23,316 nt of DNA from a virus, in the IMG/VR virus record IMGVR_UViG_3300045836_000111, positions 1 to 23,316 of that record, one strand, 5' to 3'. The notes under the pieces are model-generated. The model did not search any database. It had not been told where the DNA came from and saw nothing but the letters and a program-made list of their open reading frames with translations. This document shows positions 7,940-14,846 of this stretch, in pieces (position 1 is the stretch's first letter; every line of letters begins with the position of its first letter). Position numbers and translations under genes: made by a program.

Positions 7940-8587
7940 ATGACGATCGGCATCGCAGACAAACGCCCTCCCTTTGTGCAGTTCGAGGAGCGCGAGCTCG
8001 GGATCAACGCAGAAGCGTCAGAGCGGGCAGGGCGGCCCATTCCAAACATCGTGACGCTCGCCTGTATCACGCCGCACGGCTCCAAGGATCGATTCGAGAA
8101 GGTCGCCGAGGACTGGCTGAAGCAGATTCGGGCCCAGGCCATGACAGGCTCGTATCCACTTGAGTGGGTCAATTTCTTCGAGGCCCAGTACGGCGAATGG
8201 AAAAAGGGCAATGAGCTTCCGCGCGAGGGCACGCCCACCAAGACCTGGCAGGCGGCCACCAAAGAGCAGTCCACACGGTTGGCCGCCATGGGCTATACGA
8301 CGGTCGAGGATGTTGCACAGATCCCCGATTCGGCGTTGGGTTCCATCGGCCCGGATGGCCGCTACCTGCGTGATCTGGCCAAGAGCTGGATCAATGAGGC
8401 GAAGGATAAGGGGATCAACGCCAAGGCGCTCGCGGATGCCAATGTGCGGATTGAACAGCAGGAGGAGACGATTCGGAGCCTGCGAGAACGCATGGCGGCT
8501 CTCGAGCATCGGCTCGCCGATCAGCCGAAGCGCGGGCCCGGTCGGCCACCGCGGGAGCGCGGAATCATGGAGGATGACGCGGCTTGA
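7940..8587 (+). CDS. Coiled-coil protein with AT-hook-like tail, structural region
   Basis: A 215-aa soluble protein, not assigned to a named family. In order: an N-terminal region with PNIVTLACITPHGSKDRFEK (about 35-54); a helical segment; TKEQSTRLAAMGYTTVEDVA to LRDLAKSWI (about 107-151), which looks like a helix-hairpin-helix or SAM-like fold; a heptad-like coiled coil (about 160-193); and KRGPGRPPRE (197-206), which contains the GRP core of an AT-hook. It ends in acidic EDDAA. ATG 7940 is the first Met after the upstream hairpin, although the frame is open further upstream. The stop overlaps the next gene's TTG start (TTGA). A DNA-contacting or head-completion role is speculation. Confidence 0.75.
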   Translation: MTIGIADKRPPFVQFEERELGINAEASERAGRPIPNIVTLACITPHGSKDRFEKVAEDWLKQIRAQAMTGSYPLEWVNFFEAQYGEWKKGNELPREGTPTKTWQAATKEQSTRLAAMGYTTVEDVAQIPDSALGSIGPDGRYLRDLAKSWINEAKDKGINAKALADANVRIEQQEETIRSLRERMAALEHRLADQPKRGPGRPPRERGIMEDDAA

Positions 8588-9594
8588 GCCTACTGACGAT
8601 CGCGCAATCGGTCTCTCTTCGTGTCCTGGGATCCAAACCGGCCGTTGCGGCATCGTCTACCGATCCGAAAGTCCTTCAGATTGTCGAACTCATCAATGAG
8701 GATGGCCAGGAACTCGGCTCACGCCATTCCTGGCAAGTTCTCACCAATGAGGCGAACTTCGCCACCAGTGGACTCGCCGGCGGCATTACCGCCTTCGGCA
8801 CGCTGACCGGTGGCAGCGGTTATGCGAGCGGCTTCTCCAACACCTACGTCTTTGTCCCGCTGACCGGCGGTACAGGATCGGGGGCGCAAGCCACGATCGC
8901 CGTGACTGCTGGTGTCGTGACCTCCGTCACCATTAGCACGGATAATCCCGGATCAGGCTATGTAGCGGGCGATGTGCTTTCGGCTGCGGCGGCGAATCTG
9001 GGAGGGACCGGCAGCGGCTTCAGCATTGTCGTCAAGACGGTGGGCATCGTCGGTCAGCAGGCGCAGGGCAGTATCCTCACGGTGGCGGGACCTGACTTCA
9101 ATTTCATCGTCAATGAGACGATGTGGAACCGCTCGCAGCGGCGTCCCGTCTTTGGGCCCAAAACACCGGCAGAGTGGCAGCAGCTCAAAGCCCAGTTCAT
9201 GCAGGGACCGTGGATCCAGTATCGGTTGAGAGGCAATCAACTGTTGATGTTGCCCGCCCCCAGTCCCGGATTTGCGATCTATTTCGAGTGGGTCAGCAAG
9301 TATTGGTGTACGAATGCCGCCGGCACAACGGGGCAGTCGAGCATGGTGCTCGATACGGATATCAGCAAACTCGATGAGCGCTTCCACATCTTGGGCGGAA
9401 TCTGGCGTTGGAAGAAGGCCAACAAACTCGATTACTCCGAAGACTTCGAGACGTACGAAAAGGCTGTGCAGGATGCAATCAGCCGCGATGGCAGCAAGGG
9501 CCGACTGAACCTGGCGGGCGCTCAGACTGACATCTATCCGGGAGTCGTGGTACCCGCGGGTGCATGGCCCATCAGCGGTAATCCGGGTGGATAA
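8584..9594 (+). CDS. Head-tail adaptor protein with inserted glycine-rich beta module
   Basis: A 336-aa protein. Its ends match phage adaptor or tail-tubular-A type proteins that dock on the portal: helical N-terminus (MSLLTIAQSVSLRVLGSKPA, INEDGQELGSRHSWQVL) and C-terminal FNFIVNETMWNRSQRRPVFG, PWIQYRLRGNQLLMLP, ISKLDERFHILGGIWRWKKA. Between them, about residues 65-155, sits a Gly/Thr/Val-rich module that also occurs in the next protein. The TTG start at 8584 is supported by GGAGG at 8569-8573, by the TTGA overlap with the previous stop, and by the N-terminus it gives. The stop shares a base with the next ATG (TAATG). Confidence 0.76.
   Translation: MSLLTIAQSVSLRVLGSKPAVAASSTDPKVLQIVELINEDGQELGSRHSWQVLTNEANFATSGLAGGITAFGTLTGGSGYASGFSNTYVFVPLTGGTGSGAQATIAVTAGVVTSVTISTDNPGSGYVAGDVLSAAAANLGGTGSGFSIVVKTVGIVGQQAQGSILTVAGPDFNFIVNETMWNRSQRRPVFGPKTPAEWQQLKAQFMQGPWIQYRLRGNQLLMLPAPSPGFAIYFEWVSKYWCTNAAGTTGQSSMVLDTDISKLDERFHILGGIWRWKKANKLDYSEDFETYEKAVQDAISRDGSKGRLNLAGAQTDIYPGVVVPAGAWPISGNPGG
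8776..9048 (+). repeat. Beta module copy 1 (inside adaptor gene)
   Basis: Encodes about residues 65-155 of the adaptor: GGSGY, PLTGGTGSGAQATI, VTSVTI, GYVAGDVLSA, ANLGGTGSGFS. Copy 2 lies in the next gene with the same order. Identical DNA includes CCGCTGACCGGCGG (8857-8870 and 10107-10120) and GCGCAAGCCACGATCG (8884-8899 and 10134-10149). Confidence 0.85.
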
Positions 9595-11426
9595 TGCTCG
9601 GGGTTTCCACTGGCCGCCCAAGACCCAATAGACAACAGGAGCCTATTGTTGTCACGCGTCCCGTTCCGACCGGCGGACTAAACGCGCGGGATGCGCTTGC
9701 CAACATGGCGCCGACTGATGCGGTGGTCATGGACAATTGGTTCCCACAGCCGTCCTATGTTGAACCCAGAAAAGGACGACAGGATTGGGCAACGGGACTG
9801 CCGAACGCCGCCGTAGAGACGGTCATGGCCTACAACGGCGTATCGGCTCGCAAGCTTTTCGCATGGTGCAACGGTAGTCTGTTCGATATCACTGCACAGG
9901 GGGCGGTTGGCGCGGCCATCATTTCGGGAATGTCTAATAGCCGCTGGCAGCATTCCATGTTCAATGCGGGCGGGGGAAACGTTCTCTTGTGCGTGAACGG
10001 CGCAAATCCTCCTCGCCGATATGACGGAGCGGCTCAGGGCGGGATCGCATCGACTACGACACTCGTGGGCGGTGCAGGATACGTCAATGCGACCTACACC
10101 AACGTTCCGCTGACCGGCGGGACTGGTAGCGGCGCGCAAGCCACGATCGTTGTGGCAGGAAATGCTGTCACGTCGGTCACGATCACGATGACAGGTGCTG
10201 GATATGTCGTGGGGGATGTGCTCTCGGCCAGCAATGCCAATCTTGGCGGCGCGGGCTCGGGATTCTCGGTCACGGTTCAGACAGTCGCGGGTTGGTCTGT
10301 CACCACAATCTCCGGTACCCATGCCGATGGGAGTGCGCTCAATCCGAGCAATTTGATTACGGTCACCGTGTTCAAGCAGCGCACGTGGTACATCGAAGCA
10401 AACACCATGAACGTCTGGTATAGCGGTGTACAGGCGTACCAGGGCGCACTCACAATGCTGCCGCTGGGTTCATTGTTCAAACTCGGTGGCTATCTCATGC
10501 AGATGGCTACATGGACCATCGACAACGTTTCGGGAATCAACGATTACGCCGCCTTTATCACGAGCGAAGGCGAAGTCGCGCTGTATCAGGGATACGATCC
10601 TAGTTCGGTCAATACATGGTCGCTCGTCGGTATCTTCCGCGTCGGGCGCCCCATCGGACGCCGCTGCTACACTAAGTACGGCTCTGACATCCTATTGCTC
10701 TGTGCTGACGGACTGGTGCGCCTGTCGGAAGCTCTCCTTACGGATCGCACGCAACCGGACATTACACTGACCGACAAAATTCGCAATTCCATCAATCAGG
10801 ACGTGCAGAACCTCGCGAGCAATTTTGGCTGGCAGGTCATCGAGCACCCGATTGGCAACAAGCTGATTGTGAATGCCCCGGATATCGAGGATTCGACTTC
10901 GCATCAATGGGTGATGAATACCATCAGCGTCAGCAATGCGTGGTGCCGGTTCCTCAATTGGAATGCCATGTGCTGGGAGGTGCAGCAGGATTCGCTGTAC
11001 TTTGGTGGCGTAGGGAAGGTATCTCTCGCGGATGTCGGATACTCGGATGCAGGGGCTGCCATCACCGTTGATTGCAAGCCAGCGTTCTCGTACTTCGATA
11101 TCCATAAGCAGAAGCAATTCCATATGGTGCGGCCTGTTTTCCAGGCAAGCGCCAAGATCCGCCCTTCCATTACGCTCAACCTCGATTTTCAGGACGTATC
11201 GAACCCAGGACCACTATTTACGAGCGGACTCACCGCGCCCTGGAATACGTCCCCGTGGAACATCACTCCATGGGGCGGCACGTTCCCCATCTTACAACTC
11301 GCCGATTGGATCGGCGTTGCAGGTATCGGCTATGCCGCAAGCGGCCGTCTCCAATTCCAAATCTCGAACGTCGCCCTCCGATGGCAGTCCATCGATTACC
11401 TCTTTGAGGAAGCGGGAGCCCTATGA
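9594..11426 (+). CDS. Tail nozzle / beta-propeller-type tail protein with the same inserted module
   Basis: A 610-aa protein, probably the tail hub or nozzle below the adaptor. The N-terminus has PVPTGGLNARDALANM and DAVVMDNWFPQPSYVEPRKG (about 24-61), a hallmark I associate with podovirus stopper/nozzle proteins. Repeated beta blades follow. The Gly-rich module (about 149-232) interrupts the propeller after ANPPRRYDG. The body resumes with TVFKQRTWYIEANTMNVWYS and ends in beta-rich segments (SGRLQFQISNVALRWQSIDY). ATG 9594 overlaps the previous stop (TAATG). The TGA (11424-11426) overlaps an ATG at 11423 (ATGA). No membrane segment is present. Confidence 0.75.
   Translation: MLGVSTGRPRPNRQQEPIVVTRPVPTGGLNARDALANMAPTDAVVMDNWFPQPSYVEPRKGRQDWATGLPNAAVETVMAYNGVSARKLFAWCNGSLFDITAQGAVGAAIISGMSNSRWQHSMFNAGGGNVLLCVNGANPPRRYDGAAQGGIASTTTLVGGAGYVNATYTNVPLTGGTGSGAQATIVVAGNAVTSVTITMTGAGYVVGDVLSASNANLGGAGSGFSVTVQTVAGWSVTTISGTHADGSALNPSNLITVTVFKQRTWYIEANTMNVWYSGVQAYQGALTMLPLGSLFKLGGYLMQMATWTIDNVSGINDYAAFITSEGEVALYQGYDPSSVNTWSLVGIFRVGRPIGRRCYTKYGSDILLLCADGLVRLSEALLTDRTQPDITLTDKIRNSINQDVQNLASNFGWQVIEHPIGNKLIVNAPDIEDSTSHQWVMNTISVSNAWCRFLNWNAMCWEVQQDSLYFGGVGKVSLADVGYSDAGAAITVDCKPAFSYFDIHKQKQFHMVRPVFQASAKIRPSITLNLDFQDVSNPGPLFTSGLTAPWNTSPWNITPWGGTFPILQLADWIGVAGIGYAASGRLQFQISNVALRWQSIDYLFEEAGAL
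10038..10289 (+). repeat. Beta module copy 2 (inside nozzle gene)
   Basis: Encodes about residues 149-232: GGAGYVNATYTNV, PLTGGTGSGAQATI, VTSVTI, GYVVGDVLSA, ANLGGAGSGFS. It is paired with copy 1 at 8776-9048, which differs mainly at third codon positions and in the first 20 residues. Confidence 0.85.
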
Positions 11427-11844
11427 CGGCCGACTCATCTTCAATGAGCCAGAACGCGTTGCCCGGTGGGCCCAGGAACGCATGCCGAACTTCATCGGAT
11501 GGAGCGGTGCCTACCAAGCCATTGGCTATGAGCGCCACGGCGAGCTCAAGGGAGCGGTCGTCTACACGAACGCCTCGCCGACTAATGTTGTCGCTTCGAT
11601 CGTACTGGCGGTGCCCTTTACGCGGCGGTTTCTCTACTGCGTGCTCTGGTATCCATTCGAGCAACTCAAAGTTAGACGGATTACGGCCATGGTGGAGGAG
11701 TGGAATACGAAGTCAATTTGCCTCTGCGAGCACCTTGGATTTAGGGTCGAGGGACGCCTTCGACAGGCTGCGCAGAACGGCGGGGATGTCATTGTCATGG
11801 GACTGCTCAAGTCCGATTGTCGGTTCCTGAAGAGACCGCCGTGA
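11404..11844 (+). CDS. GNAT-type acetyltransferase, start region disrupted
   Basis: The frame ending at 11844 encodes a phage GNAT-like protein: LIFNEPERVARWAQERMPNF, AIGYERHGELKGAVVYTN, RRFLYCVLWYPFEQLKVRRI, a motif-B-like NTKSICLCEHLGFRVEGRLR, and DVIVMGLLKSDCRFLK. I recall relatives starting M-T-x-RLIFNEPERV. Here the ATG with a good ribosome binding site (GAGGAAGCGGGAG) and ATGA coupling at 11423 lies in another frame and gives 135 unrelated codons. One extra C in GCCGAC (11429-11434) would join that ATG to the GNAT frame. As written, the only in-frame starts are TTG 11404 (no ribosome binding site) and ATG 11482 (truncating). It could be a real inactivation, a base-calling error or a TTG start. 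The stop overlaps the next GTG. Confidence 0.72.
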   Translation: MRKREPYDGRLIFNEPERVARWAQERMPNFIGWSGAYQAIGYERHGELKGAVVYTNASPTNVVASIVLAVPFTRRFLYCVLWYPFEQLKVRRITAMVEEWNTKSICLCEHLGFRVEGRLRQAAQNGGDVIVMGLLKSDCRFLKRPP

Positions 11845-13031
11845 AGATCATTACGCGCGGGGTTATCGATTGGGAAACGCTCGAAGTGCTCGAGGAGGAG
11901 TCCTATGAGTACGATGGCCCGGTTGCGCTCGCGAAGGACGCCGGCTCGCCCCCGCAACCCGTGGATCCCTGGCAGCAGGCCGCAGCTCAATACCAGCTCG
12001 GGACAGGGACGGCGCAGTTCAATGCGAACCTGAATCGCACGAATTCGGTAAACCCGCTAGGCAGCACGTCCTGGACTACTACAGGGAGTCCGGCGTTATC
12101 GCCGCCGTCGCAAGCGCCAAGTCTTCCTGCAAGCATTCCATTTCCTGCGGGCGCTCCGCTTGGACTGGGCACGCTCTATCTGAACGGAGTTCAGAATCAA
12201 TCGGGTGGGGCGCCATTCGGTTTTGGTGGCGCAGGATCAGGTACGCCACCTAACACGCAGGTGACACAGCTCGCGCCGCAATTTCAGAGCGTTCTGCAGC
12301 AGCCGATCGATACGTCGGGAATCGCCGGGATGCCTGGTGGTCCATCAACGCTCCAAGATCTCGCTACGACTCGCAACGCGCTGTTCAACCAGCAAGAGGC
12401 GTATCTCCAGCCGCAGCAGCAACTACAGCAATCTGAACTGGATTCTCGCCTTGCAAATCAAGGAATCATGCCGGGGTCGGCGGCCTACAAACAGGCGCAG
12501 GACCAACTCGGCCGCGAGCAGACATTCGCCAATCAGCAGGCGATCGATTCGGCCATTGCGGGCGGCGGTCAGGAACAGTCGCGCCTCTTCGGTCTCGGGA
12601 GTCAGTCGCTTCAAGATCAGTTGGCCGTGCGCAATGCACCTATCAGTGAGTTTGAGGCGCTCCAGGGCAATTCTCCAGCGACCGCCTCGGCGCTGACACC
12701 CGATATCTCTGGCGCCTTCAGCCAGCAGTACCAGGGGCGACTCGCGGGTTACAACGCGAACGTCGCTTCGGACAACAACACAACAAGCACGTTGGGGTCG
12801 CTTGCTCTCGCAGCCGCAATGTTCTTCAGCGACAAACGCCTGAAAGAAGACATTAAGCGGGTCGGTAAGACCGATGAAGGGCTTCCGGTCTACACCTACC
12901 GGTTCAAGGGCGACCCGCGCGTTCAAATGGGTGTGATGGCCCAGGACGTGGAGAAGCAGAAACCGGAAGCCGTGTTCAGTCTCGGCGGTCGCGGTGGCCC
13001 CAAGATGGTCAATTACGGAGCGATCAAATGA
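11841..13031 (+). CDS. Q-rich virion protein with C-terminal S74-like chaperone domain
   Basis: A 396-aa protein. The GTG start at 11841 overlaps the GNAT stop (GTGA) and gives the N-terminus MKIITRGVIDWETLEVLEEE, which looks conserved. The frame is open further upstream, but no better start is seen. After an acidic SYEYDGPVALAKD comes a Gly/Pro/Ser linker, then a Gln-rich helical region (about 150-310). Residues 330-396 match the start of the S74 endosialidase-type intramolecular chaperone: SDKRLKEDIKRV, then VYTYRFKG, VQMGVMAQDVEKQKPEAV. The Ser and Lys of the S-D-x-x-x-K pattern, used for self-cleavage in the family, are present. At 67 residues the domain is short. Its role is probably a tail-fibre-like or internal virion protein. 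Confidence 0.74.
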   Translation: MKIITRGVIDWETLEVLEEESYEYDGPVALAKDAGSPPQPVDPWQQAAAQYQLGTGTAQFNANLNRTNSVNPLGSTSWTTTGSPALSPPSQAPSLPASIPFPAGAPLGLGTLYLNGVQNQSGGAPFGFGGAGSGTPPNTQVTQLAPQFQSVLQQPIDTSGIAGMPGGPSTLQDLATTRNALFNQQEAYLQPQQQLQQSELDSRLANQGIMPGSAAYKQAQDQLGREQTFANQQAIDSAIAGGGQEQSRLFGLGSQSLQDQLAVRNAPISEFEALQGNSPATASALTPDISGAFSQQYQGRLAGYNANVASDNNTTSTLGSLALAAAMFFSDKRLKEDIKRVGKTDEGLPVYTYRFKGDPRVQMGVMAQDVEKQKPEAVFSLGGRGGPKMVNYGAIK

Positions 13032-13312
13032 GCGCAGACCCGGGAATGATGGCGCAAATGCTCGCCAGCCGTTTGGGCGGTTCACAGGGCGGCTACGTCG
13101 GTGGTGGCCAGCAACCTGGCCCGCAGATCGCTCCGCAAGGGCAGGGCGCTGCAGATATTGCGCAGAAGCTAATGCTGATGGCCGCGCTCCGGCGCAATCC
13201 GCAGCAGCTTCAGGCTCCCCAGCAGCCGCTGCAGCCGAACATGATCGGCGGCGTGAACGCGCTTCCGCAGGCCCTCCAGGCACAACAGATGCCGGGGGGC
13301 GTCAATGCCTGA
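13028..13312 (+). CDS. Small Gln/Pro/Gly-rich protein, putative virion component
   Basis: A 94-aa low-complexity protein with many Met, Gln and Gly (LGGSQGGYVGGGQQPGPQIA, QQLQAPQQPLQPN). A central helix AADIAQKLMLMAALRRNP (about 41-58) is amphipathic. ATG 13028 overlaps the previous stop (ATGA). Its own stop overlaps the next start by 8 bases, so it is embedded in the internal-protein set. No recognised family. Composition like that of its two larger neighbours suggests a structural or ejected protein. Confidence 0.62.
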   Translation: MSADPGMMAQMLASRLGGSQGGYVGGGQQPGPQIAPQGQGAADIAQKLMLMAALRRNPQQLQAPQQPLQPNMIGGVNALPQALQAQQMPGGVNA

Positions 13313-14846
13313 CACGGGCGTCCAACCGCCGTATCTCGATCCAAGTCAGTATCCCGCGTACTTGGATCTGCAGCGCAAGCAGATGCTCGCGCAAACGCTC
13401 ATGGGTGCGTTCCAGCAGGCCAATCAAACGCCCGCTGAATGGAACTCCATGCGCGTGGTACCGCGGCGGAGCGGCTTGCAGAACGTCGCGACGCTCGCTT
13501 CAGCCCTACTGGCTGGAAAGGCTGTCCAGGGTGCCAATCAGGCGCAGCAGCGCTATTTCCAGGGGCTCTACGGTGGTGGGGATACTTCGGGTGCGCCCGC
13601 ATCGAGCGCCACTCCTGCGCCTTCCCTCGCGCCGCCGCCGGCCGATCCCAACGAGCAGTCCGTTCAACCGCTCATTGCGCGCAACGGACAGTCATTCTCG
13701 CAGGCGGTCGGCGGCGGCGCGCCCCAACCGCCGCATCCAAATCCAATGCTGCTGACCGGTGATCCGCGGACTTCGCAGGTACTATTCGGGATGCTTGGAC
13801 CTGAGGAATATGGGAAAGCACTTGCGGGTCGTTATGCACCATTGGACCTCGACAAGAAGCTGACCGAAGCGGGGATTACCGATCCCGCCCTGCGCCGGCA
13901 GATCATCCAGGCGAATATTGCGAAGGAGAATTATATCGCTCCAGTCGGTGCTCGCGGTGGCGAGACAATGCTGGACCCAAGCACGCGGCAGCCATTCTTT
14001 ACGGCGCCACAGAACGGCGTACAGACGATATGGACCCTACAGGGTCCGGTGCAATCAGCGATCCCCGGAGCTCCGCAGGCGCAGGCAGATATTGCGGGGG
14101 CTACTACTGGCGCCAAAGAAGCTAATACGCCGCATTATGAACCGGACCCGTTCCATCCTGGTCAGTTCAACGCGACTTACCCGCCGACTCCTCCGGCCCT
14201 TCAACAGCCGGGTCAGCCCAAGGCTCCTAAGGTGACGACGCCATCGTCAATCAGCGGCGGTACTGCTGCCGATCTCGAGAGCCAGAAGGAGGGTGCGAAG
14301 GCCGGACAGGCTTATGCAACCGAGCTGTCAAAAAACGCCACGGGTGCCACGGAGGTTCGCCGCAGTTTGTCGGAGCTCAAGAACCTTGCCCATCGGGCGG
14401 CGCCGAACGCGATGAACGAAGGGAAAATGAAGCTCGGCTCCTACATGATTGCCGCCGGCATGAGCCCGGAATCGGTCGCGAGCTTCTTGGGTGTAGACGT
14501 CGGAGCGCTGCAGGCCGCTCAGAAGCAAACAGCCACTCTGGCTGTCAACACCATCCACAGCATGACGAGCCGAGGTACGAATTTCGACCTTGATACGTTC
14601 ATGCGCAACAACCCGAACCTGAATATGGGAGACCCGTCTGGATTCGATTCAGTAGTCGACTACATGGACAACAAGGCGAAACAGGAGATCGCCAAGCAGA
14701 AAGATTTCGCCGAATGGAAGAAGGGTCACACGCCGGATGAGTGGGAGACGGGCCACACAGCCCATTGGCTCGACTTACAGAACCAGAACATTGACGCTGG
14801 GAAATCCAACTCCCGGCCGCCGCTTTCGAGCTTCGTGAGGCCGTAA
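13305..14846 (+). CDS. Putative internal virion / ejection protein 1
   Basis: A 513-aa protein, soluble, Ala/Gln/Pro-rich. The N-terminal block PSQYPAYLDLQRKQMLAQTL, WNSMRVVPRRSGLQNVATLA, LLAGKAVQGANQAQQRYFQG (about 13-92) resembles the start of phage proteins packed inside podovirus heads or ejected with DNA. The middle (about 95-335) is a long Pro/Gly/Ala linker. The C-terminal 180 residues are helical with SELKNLAHRA, TLAVNTIHSMTSRGTNFDLD and charged KQEIAKQKDFAEWKKGH. ATG 13305 overlaps the small gene before it, and the TAA shares a base with the next ATG (TAATG). Function is inferred from composition and position. Confidence 0.7.
   Translation: MPDTGVQPPYLDPSQYPAYLDLQRKQMLAQTLMGAFQQANQTPAEWNSMRVVPRRSGLQNVATLASALLAGKAVQGANQAQQRYFQGLYGGGDTSGAPASSATPAPSLAPPPADPNEQSVQPLIARNGQSFSQAVGGGAPQPPHPNPMLLTGDPRTSQVLFGMLGPEEYGKALAGRYAPLDLDKKLTEAGITDPALRRQIIQANIAKENYIAPVGARGGETMLDPSTRQPFFTAPQNGVQTIWTLQGPVQSAIPGAPQAQADIAGATTGAKEANTPHYEPDPFHPGQFNATYPPTPPALQQPGQPKAPKVTTPSSISGGTAADLESQKEGAKAGQAYATELSKNATGATEVRRSLSELKNLAHRAAPNAMNEGKMKLGSYMIAAGMSPESVASFLGVDVGALQAAQKQTATLAVNTIHSMTSRGTNFDLDTFMRNNPNLNMGDPSGFDSVVDYMDNKAKQEIAKQKDFAEWKKGHTPDEWETGHTAHWLDLQNQNIDAGKSNSRPPLSSFVRP

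Noticed and set aside
8857-8899. CRISPR or simple tandem repeat reading of the repeated blocks
   Set aside because: Only two copies 1.25 kb apart, in frame in two proteins; explained by a shared protein module.
11423-11830. 135-aa frame from the ATG at 11423 as the true gene product
   Set aside because: The start signals are good, but the sequence is Ser/Arg/Pro-rich and looks random, while the overlapping frame encodes a clear GNAT-like protein. Treated as a start-region defect of the GNAT gene.
12423-13283. 286-aa - strand frame opposite the S74-like protein gene
   Set aside because: Ala/Arg-rich shadow; the + strand frame has recognisable S74-like motifs.
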